Shown in pieces: positions 17,901 through 26,104 of a DNA stretch of 64,000 nucleotides. The notes beneath the pieces are model-generated. The model did no database searches. It was not told the origin of the DNA and was given only the letters and a program-made list of their open reading frames with translations. The position numbers were made by a program, and so were the translations under genes. This DNA comes from Nostoc calcicola FACHB-3891 (GTDB lineage Bacteria > Cyanobacteriota > Cyanobacteriia > Cyanobacteriales > Nostocaceae): contig NZ_JACJRQ010000030.1 of the NCBI RefSeq assembly GCF_014697355.1, positions 39,246 through 103,245 of the forward strand, read 5' to 3'. Position 1 is the stretch's first letter, and each line of letters begins with the position of its first letter.

Positions 17901-18765
17901 TTTCTTCTAGAAGTAGTCCGGTGAAAGTAGGCGATCGCAATTTCGACAAGCCCACAATGGCGAAGTTTTGCCAAAATGCCAGCCCCCGCACAAACCCAGG
18001 ACAGAAGGCAATGGGTACAAATTTCCCATCATCCAGGTAGCCAAAATCCCCCGTTCCCGCATTGACTAGCCATAGCTTTCGTTGATACCAGCGCGGCGAG
18101 TGGGGCATGGATAAACCCGTGGCAATGATGTCGTTGCTTTGCACATCAATGACCACACCCCCGCCAACTCGATGGTTACGCCAGCCGGCGGCGGTGTCGG
18201 TAGTGCTACAAGCGGTGACGTATCTTGGTTTGCCATCGCGCAACGCTAACCCGTTGAGGTGACAACGGTCTTCGGCAGCTAATTTGCAAATAAATGGCGG
18301 TTGCCACAGGGGAACAAAACTATAGTCGTTGCTGATGGTGGCAAGGCAGCTAAAATCTGTGTTGACAAATATGATATTTTCTGCATCATCTAGTACGACA
18401 TCGTGGACATTCAAATCGCCAGTGGTATATGCCTGACGAGGGATGTAGAGGCGATCGCTTTGTTGATATTTTTCTGTTGGCTTAAGTAAATTATCCAACC
18501 GCCAAATTTGATAACGTGTGCTAAGGTAGATACTGTTGTTGACTGCATACATGCCCATCGGTTTATCAAACAATCGCTCGTAAGCAGCTAATCTTCCTTG
18601 CTCATTGCAACCGATGAAAAACAATCGATTGGTTTGATACGTAGTGAAAGCAAGGCTAATCAACTGGGTTTGTAACCAGGGTAAAAAGTGCGGCGAACAA
18701 CTAATTTCTAGTTTGGGCGCACTGGATGAAGACATGGCATCACTGCGCGGCAGAAAACTTTCCAT
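14968..18765 (-). CDS. TIGR03032 + GNAT + TPR + GT41 multidomain glycosyltransferase (module 2)
   Basis: 1265 residues, closely similar to the enzyme at 6461-11146 except that the GT2 domain is absent. TIGR03032 about 1-390; GNAT about 395-530 (VAPGYRQQGIATKLLQYLEKAL); TPR about 555-790; GT41 about 875-1262 (LRLGYLSGDFREHAIG, QVQYLGYPGTMAAEF, CCFNRSDKFDPEVF, LDTFVYNAGATAIHALLAGLPI). It heads the minus-strand block and precedes the second surface protein. A 30-residue low-complexity insertion (KRGRGAGSREQGGEF... to NSSSSVS) interrupts the GT41 domain after LWLIETTPEV at residues 1090-1118, and a nine-residue insertion DAQCLMPNA sits in the TIGR03032-GNAT linker; both are translated intergenic repeats. 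Activity despite the GT41 insertion is unproven. Confidence 0.9.
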   Translation of the reverse strand: MESFLPRSDAMSSSSAPKLEISCSPHFLPWLQTQLISLAFTTYQTNRLFFIGCNEQGRLAAYERLFDKPMGMYAVNNSIYLSTRYQIWRLDNLLKPTEKYQQSDRLYIPRQAYTTGDLNVHDVVLDDAENIIFVNTDFSCLATISNDYSFVPLWQPPFICKLAAEDRCHLNGLALRDGKPRYVTACSTTDTAAGWRNHRVGGGVVIDVQSNDIIATGLSMPHSPRWYQRKLWLVNAGTGDFGYLDDGKFVPIAFCPGFVRGLAFWQNFAIVGLSKLRSPTFTGLLLEERLTNLGKTSQCGLMVIDINTGETVHWLHLDGLVEELFDVVVLPGVRQPQALGFQSEEIERLVTFPGSGGIVTTKPTAKRPSVGGMAPIPGLPRQIWEGSNTEEFPDAQCLMPNAPKYQRVYHLTPSSLADYDAFTFPSLQQRWQKMPQRGELVGISASVAGEMVAFAIAEMLPEQTAELISLFVAPGYRQQGIATKLLQYLEKALVAEGCHQISVVYQPTALTAIALEPLLAKLTWQMPTFGADGSKRWLRPPKATHKFLTISARSLFEQGKQSVQQGDLQRAIASFREAIRVQPDYIAAYNQLGNALQGLGQMEQAIAAYQKLLLINPNVAQAHCNLGAIWQMQGKTEEAIAAYQRAIQLKPDFALPHLNLGRLYSNQQSWLEAAQCLQQAIQLQPDTVAAYNDLSNVFRQLGETQKAIACLHHALKHQPDFVEAWHNLGCLWMTQGDMSKAEECFEQVLTRQPDFPPVHGNLGQALEAQGQLTAALASYNRALELNPNATDIFYQREHLRLSLCDWQDYEPRLQTLQQRIQQHLQDENAQALLPLSIHSFPVPLELHSAVARHWGQRVIRNIQPYKHLCTFTPPPAPAPKLRLGYLSGDFREHAIGTLIHSLFQYHDRSAFEIYGYSLVDIHDEITDNIRNECDVFVSLAQMSSAVAAQRIHADGIHILIDLAGYTTFSRPEILALQPAPIQVQYLGYPGTMAAEFIQYILADSRLIPAELAPHYSEKVIELPHAFVASPLAIAEPPLNRRDFGLPKDAFVFCCFNRSDKFDPEVFACWMRILQQVPNAVLWLIETTPEVKRGRGAGSREQGGEFSPFLPAPCPNSSSSVSDNLRHIAQQQGIAPARLVFTPRMPLAQYLAAYRLADLFLDTFVYNAGATAIHALLAGLPIITRPGKAFAARMGASICGAAGLDLLICDTLVAYEQKAVHLATHPDELATIRQGLQLHRDHLPLFGPQQWITHLETALRQVWEQR
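15409..15497. repeat. In-frame palindromic repeat inside the GT41 catalytic domain
   Basis: The module 1 enzyme reads TTPEVRDTLHH; here about 90 extra bases intervene. On the minus strand they form GGCAGGGGAGCAGGGAG ... CTCCCTGCCCCCTGCCCC around GAGAATTCTC, an imperfect hairpin of the class found in cyanobacterial gene gaps. The reading frame is kept. Confidence 0.75.
17562..17592. repeat. In-frame GGGCATTGGGCATTAGG repeat in a linker
   Basis: Tandem GGGCATT/AGGCATT heptamers encode DAQCLMPNA between the TIGR03032 and GNAT domains. The module 1 enzyme has a different repeat (the 20-bp palindrome at 9934) at the same linker, so this position has been hit twice. Confidence 0.7.
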
Positions 18766-19132
18766 ACAGCACTTTCTGAGTTTGATTATTTTTTAAACAA
18801 TAGAAAATCGTCTCCATCCCTTTTGGACAGCAAAGGTATGGAAACAGCACTAAATTATTTAGTAGTTTTATTGACGATAGTTGACTAATACTACGGCTAA
18901 ATCATATATCTTTGAGCTAATTTCATCAAAAATTAATGGAAACTTAGAAATTTTTGTCTTAAAAATATCAAGAATTTCACATTAATTTATCGTAACATCA
19001 AGGGTTTAAGACCCCAACCAAAACACGTAGTATCAGTTAAGTTGGGGTTTAAATCCCCAACTCCAACTGTCTTTAATTTGGAATGCGTGAATTGTTAAGT
19101 AATTCACAGTCAACAGTCAACGGTCAACAATA
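18766..19132. promoter_or_regulatory. Intergenic region with inverted GTTGGGGTTTAAA repeat
   Basis: 367 bases, AT-rich. At about 19003-19062, GTTTAAGACCCCAAC faces AAGTTGGGGTTTAAA, giving a stem of about 13 bp that could end the upstream acyltransferase transcript. Near 19108 lies a CAGTCAACAGTCAACGGTCAA heptamer tract. The 220 bases next to 18765 should hold the promoter of the glycosyltransferase/surface-protein block; I cannot pick a clear box. Confidence 0.45.
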
Positions 19133-20260
19133 TTACACTTTAAAAAACCAGCGTTGGCGATACATCACAACACCAACAGCCCACCACAACAATACTGTGA
19201 CTATCGCAAAAAACAGGGAACCATTCAGCGCCCCCGCCCAAGATGCGAAAAAATTCTGGTAAATCCAATTGTAGGTACTGGGGGCGTTTTCTCCTGTACC
19301 AATAGTGGTTTTGACTAAGATTTTAATCAATAAAACAGACGCGACGAAAAGAGCGATCGCATTTAAACCCATAATTTCAAAAGGCTTACCCCAGCGACGT
19401 ATCAACCGGACTTCGATGAGTTCATAACAAGCTGCTAGTAACAGTAATGCCCAACCTGTTGTAAAAACCACATAAGAACTAGTCCACAATTTTTTATTAA
19501 TGGGGAACGTCAACCCCCACGCCCAACCGATAATTAAACAACCAACTCCAAATAATCCTAACCCGATACTTATGCGGGACTGTACAGGCTGGCTGCGTAT
19601 CCATTGGCCACTGAAGTAACCAGCCAGGACACTTACTATTGCAGGAATACTACTAAACAATCCTTCTGGATCTCCCAGAAACTTGAAACCATCACCTTTA
19701 TATAAATGTGCTTTGGGAATAATCAAACGGTCAACATAAGCACCAAAATTACCTTCCCGCGTCAGAACTCCCGCCCCATAATCGGGTACTGCTACATACA
19801 TCATCGCTAACCAATAGCCAATGAGTAGTACTGCTGCTAGTATCCATTGACCTTTGCGCGGGATGTTGAGAACTATTAAAGAAGCCAGCAAATAGGTAAT
19901 GCTGATGCGTTGCAACACTCCCATGATGCGGATGCTACTTAAATCAAAAGTCCAAACACCTTGATTCCAAAAGCCATTTAGTAGCAATCCCAAAACAAAA
20001 AGAATGGCCGCGCGGCGTAATATCCGCCAGTAAACAGCCGAGTTTGGTTTATTACCTTCGGTGTATTTTGACAGCGAAAAAGTCATCGCTACACCAACAA
20101 TGAAGAGGAAAAAAGGAAATACCAAGTCAGCTAACGTACAGCCGTGCCAATCAGCGTGGGCGAAGGGAGGATAGACATCATCTGCAACTCCCATCATATT
20201 GACGAGAATCATCCCAGCGATCGTAATACCGCGAAAAACATCCAGTGAAGTCAGGCGCAT
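19133..20260 (-). CDS. HGSNAT-like membrane acyltransferase (DUF5009 type)
   Basis: 375 residues with about ten hydrophobic helices. The N-terminus MRLTSLDVFRGITIAGMILVN followed by HADWHGCTLADLVFPFFLFIVG is the hallmark of the heparan-alpha-glucosaminide N-acetyltransferase-like family (DUF1624/DUF5009); the conserved His in DWHGCT matches the residue thought to relay acetyl groups across the membrane. Bacterial members probably acetylate cell-envelope sugars, but the substrate is unknown. It sits upstream of the surface-glycosylation block in the same orientation, though 367 bases separate them. Length is normal for the family. It is divergent from prxQ with about 100 bases between. Confidence 0.8.
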   Translation of the reverse strand: MRLTSLDVFRGITIAGMILVNMMGVADDVYPPFAHADWHGCTLADLVFPFFLFIVGVAMTFSLSKYTEGNKPNSAVYWRILRRAAILFVLGLLLNGFWNQGVWTFDLSSIRIMGVLQRISITYLLASLIVLNIPRKGQWILAAVLLIGYWLAMMYVAVPDYGAGVLTREGNFGAYVDRLIIPKAHLYKGDGFKFLGDPEGLFSSIPAIVSVLAGYFSGQWIRSQPVQSRISIGLGLFGVGCLIIGWAWGLTFPINKKLWTSSYVVFTTGWALLLLAACYELIEVRLIRRWGKPFEIMGLNAIALFVASVLLIKILVKTTIGTGENAPSTYNWIYQNFFASWAGALNGSLFFAIVTVLLWWAVGVVMYRQRWFFKV

Positions 20261-20364
20261 AAGCGGAATTTTTTCTTTGATGAGTATCTAAATTACCCCG
20301 CCTGATGCAGGTAATCAAGCAAAATTTATAGGTAAAATTTTGTTAATAATTACCACTACTTGCT

Positions 20365-20823
20365 ATGTCAGTCAAAGTTGGAGATACTGCTCCTAATTTC
20401 AGTCTACCTGCTCAAAATGGCTCAACAGTTAGCTTGCAAGATTTTCGGGGCAAAAAAGCTGTTGTTTTATATTTTTACCCCAAAGATGATACACCCGGTT
20501 GTACAGCTGAATCCTGCGCCTTTCGCGACCAGTATGAAGTTTTTAAAAGCGCTGGTGCTGAAGTTCTCGGCGTGAGTGGTGACTCCACTGAATCCCACCA
20601 GCGATTTGCTGCCAAATACAATCTACCTTTTACTCTGTTAACCGACAAAGGCGACCAAGTACGAAAGCTATATGGCGCAACAGCAGCCTTTGGCTTATTC
20701 CCTGGTCGCGTTACCTACGTCATTGACCAACAGGGAGTCGTGCAATACGTATTTGATTCAATGTTTAACTTTAAAGGTCACGTTGAGGAAGCGCTAAAAA
20801 CGCTGCAACAACTTGTGAAATAG
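20365..20823 (+). CDS. prxQ: Peroxiredoxin Q / bacterioferritin comigratory protein
   Basis: 152 residues with a complete atypical 2-Cys peroxiredoxin fold. The peroxidatic Cys is in FYPKDDTPGCTAESC (C46) and the resolving Cys five residues later (C51), the BCP/PrxQ spacing. The motif RVTYVID..G lies toward the end as usual. It reduces hydrogen peroxide and organic peroxides with thioredoxin as donor; cyanobacteria carry several such genes. Length is typical. The gene is divergent from the acyltransferase and followed by repeat-filled DNA. Confidence 0.93.
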   Translation: MSVKVGDTAPNFSLPAQNGSTVSLQDFRGKKAVVLYFYPKDDTPGCTAESCAFRDQYEVFKSAGAEVLGVSGDSTESHQRFAAKYNLPFTLLTDKGDQVRKLYGATAAFGLFPGRVTYVIDQQGVVQYVFDSMFNFKGHVEEALKTLQQLVK

Positions 20824-20958
20824 GGGAATGGGGAGTTTGGAGTGAGGAGTTTGGAGTGAGGAGTTTGGAGTTTGGAGTGATTTTCCCCATCCCCCTCATC
20901 CCCCTCATCTCCCTCATCCCCCTCATCTCCCCAGTCCCCAGTCCCCAATCCCCAGTCC
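20824..20958. repeat. Tandem GGAGTTTGGAGTGA and CATCCCCCT repeats
   Basis: Two tracts between convergent genes: GAGGAGTTTGGAGTG tandem (20838-20880) and CTCATCCCCCTCATC (20888-20930), then CCCAGTCCCCAATCCCCAG. Typical short tandem repeats; the only possible function is as a weak terminator region for prxQ and lrtA. Confidence 0.6.
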
Positions 20959-21606
20959 CTATTTAATATGCGACTTTTCCGCCATCGCAACATTCGCATG
21001 GGCTGACTTGCCATTCTTACCGTTGGTATGACCGTTACCATTGCGCGGTTGTATCACGCCATAACCGCCGTGGTTACGTTCGTAAATGACATTTATCTCG
21101 CCTGTTTCAGCATTGCGGAACATATAAAAGTCGTGTCCTACGAGTTGCAGTTGTTCCAAGGCTTCTGCAAGGGTCATAGGAGGCATGGAAAAATATTTGG
21201 TGCGGACGACTTCGCTGGGTAGTTCGGGAGTGCGATCGCCAATCAAATCTGTCACTACTACTGACTCTGCAACAATTTCTTCTGTTGGTTGGGCATGAGT
21301 TTTGTGATCTTGACGCCGTTCTTTGTATTTCCGCAGTTGACGGGCAATTTTATCTGCAACTAAGTCAATGCTGGCGTATAAGTTTTCGCTGCTTTCCTCC
21401 GCACGGATCACGCTGCCATTGGCATAAATAGTTACTTCAGCCGCTTGTCTAGGATTAATTCGGGGATTACGGGCTACGCTAAGATGCACATCCACTTCAT
21501 TTGTAATGCTCTGAAAGTGACTAACTGCTTTTTCAATTTTTTGATGTACATACTCACGAATTGCATCGGTGATTTCAATATTTTTGCCGTGGATGACAAG
21601 CTTCAT
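20959..21606 (-). CDS. lrtA: Long-form ribosome hibernation promoting factor (LrtA)
   Basis: 215 residues. Residues 1-105 are the HPF/YfiA ribosome-binding domain (MKLVIHGKNIEITDAIREYVHQKIEKAVSHF, VDVHLSVARNPRI) and about 140-195 the C-terminal dimerisation domain (VVRTKYFSMPPMTLAEALEQL, VGHDFYMFRNAETGEINVIYER), so it is the long form that makes 100S ribosome dimers. The cyanobacterial orthologue LrtA is known as a dark-induced, light-repressed transcript. The last 25 residues (GNGHTNGKNGKSAHANV) are a low-complexity tail. A long gene-free leader of more than 500 bases lies upstream. Confidence 0.92.
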   Translation of the reverse strand: MKLVIHGKNIEITDAIREYVHQKIEKAVSHFQSITNEVDVHLSVARNPRINPRQAAEVTIYANGSVIRAEESSENLYASIDLVADKIARQLRKYKERRQDHKTHAQPTEEIVAESVVVTDLIGDRTPELPSEVVRTKYFSMPPMTLAEALEQLQLVGHDFYMFRNAETGEINVIYERNHGGYGVIQPRNGNGHTNGKNGKSAHANVAMAEKSHIK

Positions 21607-22222
21607 GTAAACTCTCCCGCTGAATATTTGGATGTGTGAATTTGCTTTGTATGAAAAGAAGTTGCGGTAAGGTATATCACTCCCGCCAAAACAAATTGTG
21701 AACTTTTATCATTTAATGCTGCTGTGCTGTCTCTGAGCTAGCTGCATCTGAGTTTTTCCCAAGTATATCCTTGATTTACCTCCCCATCTCTGCGCTGATA
21801 TCCAATTGGATATTGACTTAGAACTCTTTGATGAAGATATCTTAACAGTAGCATCTGTGACTACTTTCTCTTTTAAAGCAAGGCTTACAGAACTTTTGAT
21901 AGTTGCTCCTTGTACGTCCGGTTGAGGTTTGCTTGCTGTCGATCGAGAACACAAGTTTTGTGGAAGTCGATTTTGTTTGAAATGCAAACAATGTTATTAG
22001 AGTCATCAGCCAGTAAATTTATTTCTATTCTCTTGGCTTGATGCTGATTGTAGAGAATTCCTCCCAACACCTATTAAGGTTATATATTCAAGCTAGCACT
22101 TTGTATTTTCTAATGCATGTTCCCTTGACTTTCCTTTAAATTCCTTTGCAAAGCTTGACATTTTTTGACTCCAGTCCTCTAACTTGAAATATATTTCGTT
22201 CGTTTTACAGTTGATTTTTGGC
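21607..22222. other. Long gene-free region between lrtA and lipB
   Basis: 616 bases with no convincing gene. Short minus-strand frames (21709-21987, 21885-22070) lack ribosome sites and family resemblance. In other cyanobacteria lrtA has an unusually long 5' leader that affects transcript stability, so at least part of this stretch may be the lrtA leader (inference from the family). No tandem repeats are seen. Confidence 0.5.
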
Positions 22223-22915
22223 ATGATCCATAGTAATAAACCACACAAAAACCGTTGTTTGCTGTATAACCAAGGATTAATGTCTTACTTAGACGCTCAT
22301 GCATGGCAGCGATCGCTCTTGACTCAACGCATCCATGACCCCAGTCTAGATGACGTGTTAATTCTCTTAGAGCATCCACCCGTTTACACTTTGGGACAAG
22401 GAGCCAACTCAGAGTTTCTCAAATTTGAGATTGACAAAAGTCAGTACAATGTGCATCGAGTTGAACGGGGCGGCGAAGTGACTTACCATTGTCCCGATCA
22501 ACTGGTGGGGTATCCAATTTTAAATCTGCAACGTTATCAAAAAGACTTGCACTGGTACTTACGGCAACTCGAAGAAGTCATAATTCGTGTATTAGCAGTT
22601 TATGGATTGCAGGGAGAAAGAATTCCGGCTTTTACTGGTGTTTGGTTACAAGGGCGAAAAGTTGCGGCTATTGGCATTAAAGTCAGCCGTTGGATTACCA
22701 TGCATGGCTTTGCATTAAATGTTTGTCCAGACATGACAGGCTTTGAGCGCATTGTACCCTGTGGCATCTCTGATAAAGCTGTAGGCAGTTTAGCCGAATG
22801 GATTCCAAATATTACCTGCCAAGAAGTGCGTTTTCATGTAGCAGAGTGCTTTGCAGAAGTGTTTGGGGTAGAAATAGTACAGTCCCAGCCCGAAGGGTTT
22901 TTCCAGTCTGAGTAA
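22223..22915 (+). CDS. lipB: Octanoyl-[acyl-carrier-protein]:protein N-octanoyltransferase
   Basis: 230 residues from the ATG at 22223; the frame runs further upstream to a TTG at 22184 but those residues do not resemble the family. LipB moves octanoyl groups from acyl carrier protein onto lipoyl domains of the pyruvate dehydrogenase and glycine cleavage complexes. Key motifs: VYTLGQGA, HRVERGGEVTYHCPDQLVGYPI, the catalytic Lys in KVAAIGIKVSRW, and the acyl-accepting Cys in IVPCGISDKAVGSL. The N-terminus CLLYNQGLMSYLDAHAWQ is also typical. No obvious Shine-Dalgarno sequence precedes the ATG. Confidence 0.92.
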   Translation: MIHSNKPHKNRCLLYNQGLMSYLDAHAWQRSLLTQRIHDPSLDDVLILLEHPPVYTLGQGANSEFLKFEIDKSQYNVHRVERGGEVTYHCPDQLVGYPILNLQRYQKDLHWYLRQLEEVIIRVLAVYGLQGERIPAFTGVWLQGRKVAAIGIKVSRWITMHGFALNVCPDMTGFERIVPCGISDKAVGSLAEWIPNITCQEVRFHVAECFAEVFGVEIVQSQPEGFFQSE

Positions 22916-23262
22916 ATTTAAGTTTGTAATTATGTAAGAAATACTATAGTAGTCTCATTTAAGTTGTGAGACACTCATAATAATGGCCATATAGCAGTCC
23001 TAAATCATTTGTGAAAATTATATATCTCTTTTTTCTTTCTTCTCTTTGCGTCCTTCTCTGACGAGACGCTGCGCGTTGGCGAAGCCTCTCGTAGAGAAGG
23101 CGTTCTTGGCGGTTCGTTTCCTTATCTATGTTTTTTACAACTCATTTAGGATCGCTATAGTCGATCGTATCAATGTAACTCTTAAATTGCGCTGATAAAA
23201 GCTAATAATTATTTATAAACTATAAAGCTATTTTTTTACAGCACTAAATTCAAAATTTGCCC
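22916..23262. repeat. Gap with a nested repeat (TTGCGTCC...GGCGGTTCG)
   Basis: At 23030-23125 an outer repeat CTCTTTGCGTCCTT ... CTTGGCGGTTCG is split by an inner palindromic repeat GCGTTGGCGAAGCCTCTCG / TAGAGAAGGCG. The uninterrupted outer form, TTTGCGTCCTTTGCGGTTCG, is seen at 24484-24508. The rest is AT-rich and should contain the promoter of the small gene at 23263. Confidence 0.55.
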
Positions 23263-23463
23263 GTGAATTACTCAGATAATTTCCAGGTATATACCCCATC
23301 TTTAACATCACTGAGAGAGCGTGATTGGACAGCTTTAACAGAATTATTTGACAGAGATGATGGTGATGAAATTGAAGACGACATCCACACTAATTTGTTT
23401 TGGCTGATACCTGAACCTTGTTGGGAGGATGATCCCTTTGATTTCTTACGTGAATATTTATAA
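23263..23463 (+). CDS. Small acidic protein of unknown function
   Basis: 66 residues from a GTG at 23263; a TTG two codons upstream is the alternative. The sequence VNYSDNFQVYTPSLTSLRERDWTALTELFDRDDGDEIEDDIHTNLFWLIPEPCWEDDPFDFLREYL is compact and acidic with a DDGDEIEDD stretch and a Trp/Pro-rich C-terminal half. I do not recognise the family. It has natural coding character and ends before a repeat tract, which favours a real gene over chance. Confidence 0.5.
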   Translation: MNYSDNFQVYTPSLTSLRERDWTALTELFDRDDGDEIEDDIHTNLFWLIPEPCWEDDPFDFLREYL

Positions 23464-23664
23464 AAAAGAGGGGAAAAGGGGAAAGGGATGAACAGGTCGC
23501 GCCACAAGAGGGGCGAGGTTTTTACCTTCCTCATAAAATTTGGATTATTTCGCGCCACAAGAGGGGCGAGGTTTTTACCTTTCCCCCTTCCCCTTTCCCC
23601 CTTCCCCTTCCTCATAAAATTATTCATGTAGAGACGCGATTCATCGCGTCTAAAAGACCAAGTA
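23464..23664. repeat. 53-bp direct duplication within G/C-run repeats
   Basis: TCGCGCCACAAGAGGGGCGA and the following GGTTTTTACCTT occur at 23497 and again at 23550, period 53, each followed by CCTCATAAAATT. The block ends in AGACGCGATTCATCGCGTCT (23632-23651), identical to the palindrome inside the glycosyltransferase gene at 9934. No gene; it separates two convergent genes. Confidence 0.65.
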
Positions 23665-24429
23665 TTACGAATGAGGAATTATTTGAAGGCGACTGAGGAA
23701 ACTACGTAGGCGATCGCTTTGGGGATTGGTGAGAACATCGTAAGCTGAACCTTGTTCTGCCACAACACCTTTATCTAAAAAAATCACCTGATGGGCTACT
23801 TCTTTAGCAAATTGCATTTCATGGGTGACGATCGCCATTGTCATCCCTTCTGAGGCTAATTGCTGCATCACTTGGAGAACTTCACCAACGAGTTCCGGAT
23901 CTAAGGCGCTGGTGGGTTCGTCAAATAGCATAATCTGGGGATTCATACATAAACTACGGGCGATCGCTACTCGTTGCTTTTGTCCGCCAGAAAGTTGTTC
24001 GGGATAAGCAGAGGCTTTGTCAAATAAACCGACTTTTTCCAGATATAACCCCGCTAGTTGGGCGCTTTCTTTCGGTGTTTTACCCAGTACTTTACGCGGT
24101 GCAAGTGTCATATTCTCCAGGACACTGAGATGAGGAAACAAATTGAATTGTTGGAAAACCATGCCTACTTGTGTCCGTAGTTGCCGTAGTTGGCTATAGT
24201 TGACAGTGGGTTGAGATAAGTTGATACCGTTAACTATCAAGCGTCCGCTGTTGATGGTTTCCAAACGGTTAAAGCAGCGCAGGAGAGTACTTTTACCACA
24301 GCCGGAAGAACCGATAACTGCAACGACTTCTCCCCGCTTGATTTCGCCTGTGATTCCTTTGAGGACTTTGAGGGAACCAAAGCTTTTTTCGATATTGTCA
24401 AAAATAATTGCAGGGGTGGAATTGTTCAT
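23665..24429 (-). CDS. Polar amino acid ABC transporter ATPase (GlnQ type)
   Basis: 254 residues, complete ABC ATPase: Walker A GSSGCGKST near residue 36, Q-loop GMVFQQFNLFPH, signature LSGGQKQR, Walker B IMLFDEPTSALD, switch His VTHEM. The pattern VLENMTLAPRKVLGKT and the overall length fit the polar amino acid uptake family (GlnQ/HisP/ArtP). It is divergent from the fused binding-protein/permease gene at 24605 with 175 bases between, and the two almost certainly form one transporter. Substrate cannot be told from sequence. Confidence 0.93.
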   Translation of the reverse strand: MNNSTPAIIFDNIEKSFGSLKVLKGITGEIKRGEVVAVIGSSGCGKSTLLRCFNRLETINSGRLIVNGINLSQPTVNYSQLRQLRTQVGMVFQQFNLFPHLSVLENMTLAPRKVLGKTPKESAQLAGLYLEKVGLFDKASAYPEQLSGGQKQRVAIARSLCMNPQIMLFDEPTSALDPELVGEVLQVMQQLASEGMTMAIVTHEMQFAKEVAHQVIFLDKGVVAEQGSAYDVLTNPQSDRLRSFLSRLQIIPHS

Positions 24430-24604
24430 TGGCTGTGTCAGTTCCTCTGTTAAGACTTACGCAAGAACCTTTTGAAACTTTTCTTTGCGTCCTTTGCGGT
24501 TCGTTTTTTTCATAATTTTGCATAAGTCCTGTTCTAAAGTTGATTGTAATATTTGGAACGAACCGCAAAGAACGCGAAGAGCGCGAAGGAAGAAATGAAA
24601 GAGT
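24430..24604. promoter_or_regulatory. Divergent promoter region containing a large inverted repeat
   Basis: CTTTGCGTCCTTTGCGGTTCG (24483-24504) faces CGAACCGCAAAGAACGCGAAG (24559-24581), giving a roughly 21-bp imperfect stem. This is a common cyanobacterial gap repeat; it now occupies the shared promoter region of the two transporter genes. AAGGAAG at 24588 precedes the ATG at 24605 and may serve as ribosome site from within the repeat. Confidence 0.5.
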
Positions 24605-26104
24605 ATGGGTGGATTTAGTTTTGGGCGTTGGCTGCGTTGGTGTGTGGTTGTTGGTATTGGCTGTTTGTTACTGGCTGGCTGTGCTGTGAATCCTAGTGGA
24701 GGAAAAACTTTGCGGGTTGCTACTGAACCTGCGTTTCCACCTTTTGAGTTTCAAGGAAAAGGTGGTGAATTGCAAGGTTTTTCTATTGATTTGATGAATG
24801 CGATCGCCACTGCTGCTAAGTTTAAAGTAAATTTTCAAAGTCTGCCTTTTGATGGCATGATCCCAGCCCTCCAAGCTAAAACGGTAGATGCCGCCATTAG
24901 TTCCATTACGATTACAGAGGAGAGGGCGAAGACGATTTCTTTTTCCCGTCCTTATTTTAAAGCGGGGTTGGCGATCGCAATTCGCGCCGATAATCAAAAT
25001 ATTACTGGCTTTGATAGTCTCAAAAATCAAAAAATCGCAGTCCAAATTGGCACAACTGGTGCCGAAAAGGCTAAGAGTGTTCCTGGGGTACAAATTCGCA
25101 GTTTTGATTCAGCACCTCTAGCTTTACAAGAATTAGTCAATGGTAATGTAGATGCGGTAATTAATGACGCCCCTGTAACTTTATATGCCATTAATACAGG
25201 CAATCTCAAGGGAATTAAAGTTGTACAGCAATTGCTGACAGAGGAGTTTTATGGAATTGCTACTGCTAAAAATTCGCCTTATTTAGCATTAATCAATGAT
25301 GGTTTGGATAAGGTATTGAAAAATGGCACTTATTCCCAAATTTACCAAAAATGGTTTCAAGCTAAACCGCCATCATTACCAGCTCAATCACCGTTTGAGA
25401 ATCAAAGTAGCACCGATGTTGCGAGAAGATTTACGTCAATTAATGTGATTTTACAGGCTATCCCAACTCTATTACAGGGAGCTTTGGTAACGTTGCAATT
25501 GACGATCCTTTCGGTAGTATTTGGTTTAATTGGCGGTTCTTTGATTGGAATTATTCGCCTTTCTCATATTGCACCTTTGCGTTGGTTAGCGAGGGGGTAT
25601 GTAGATTTTTTTAGGGGAACGCCTTTGCTAGTGCAAATTTTTATGATTTACTTTGGATTACCGGCAATTTTGCAAGAACTTGGTTTGACATTTAGTTTCG
25701 ATCGCCTAGTCGCTGGAGTCATTGCTTTAAGTTTGAATAGCGCCGCTTATATTGCAGAAGTTGTACGTGCTGGAATTCAATCGATTGAAGTAGGACAAAG
25801 TGAAGCAGCACAATCACTAGGTTTGAGTTCTGTGCAAACCATGAGTTATGTGATTTTTCCCCAAGCTTTCCGGCGCATGATTCCACCCTTGGGTAATGAG
25901 TTTATCAGTTTGTTGAAAGATACGAGCTTAGTTTCTGTAATTGGATTTGAAGAATTGCTACGTAAAGGACAGCTAATTGTTGCTGATAGCTATCGCGCCT
26001 TTGAAATTTACGCGGGTGTAGCGGTGGTTTATTTGTGTTTGACGCTACTTTCTTCCCAAGCGTTTAGCCGATTAGAAGCTTGGATGAATCCCGTCAAACG
26101 CTAA
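24605..26104 (+). CDS. Fused substrate-binding protein and permease of amino acid ABC transporter
   Basis: 499 residues. A lipoprotein signal peptide ends in LLLAGC (Cys about 26). About 35-255 is a family 3 periplasmic solute-binding domain (LRVATEPAFPPFEF, GFSIDLMNAIA, AISSITITEERAKTISFSRPYF, DAVINDAP). About 280-499 is a HisM/GlnP-type permease with a start TLLQGALVTLQLTILSVVFG, FRGTPLLVQIFMIYFGLP, and the EAA loop VGQSEAAQSLGLSSVQTM. Binding protein and permease in one chain mean the binding domain is tethered to the outer face of the membrane. The ATPase partner is the divergent gene at 23665-24429. Confidence 0.93.
   Translation: MGGFSFGRWLRWCVVVGIGCLLLAGCAVNPSGGKTLRVATEPAFPPFEFQGKGGELQGFSIDLMNAIATAAKFKVNFQSLPFDGMIPALQAKTVDAAISSITITEERAKTISFSRPYFKAGLAIAIRADNQNITGFDSLKNQKIAVQIGTTGAEKAKSVPGVQIRSFDSAPLALQELVNGNVDAVINDAPVTLYAINTGNLKGIKVVQQLLTEEFYGIATAKNSPYLALINDGLDKVLKNGTYSQIYQKWFQAKPPSLPAQSPFENQSSTDVARRFTSINVILQAIPTLLQGALVTLQLTILSVVFGLIGGSLIGIIRLSHIAPLRWLARGYVDFFRGTPLLVQIFMIYFGLPAILQELGLTFSFDRLVAGVIALSLNSAAYIAEVVRAGIQSIEVGQSEAAQSLGLSSVQTMSYVIFPQAFRRMIPPLGNEFISLLKDTSLVSVIGFEELLRKGQLIVADSYRAFEIYAGVAVVYLCLTLLSSQAFSRLEAWMNPVKR

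Noticed and set aside
21709..22070. Two minus-strand frames upstream of lrtA
   Set aside because: No ribosome sites, no family resemblance, overlapping each other; more likely leader or gap.
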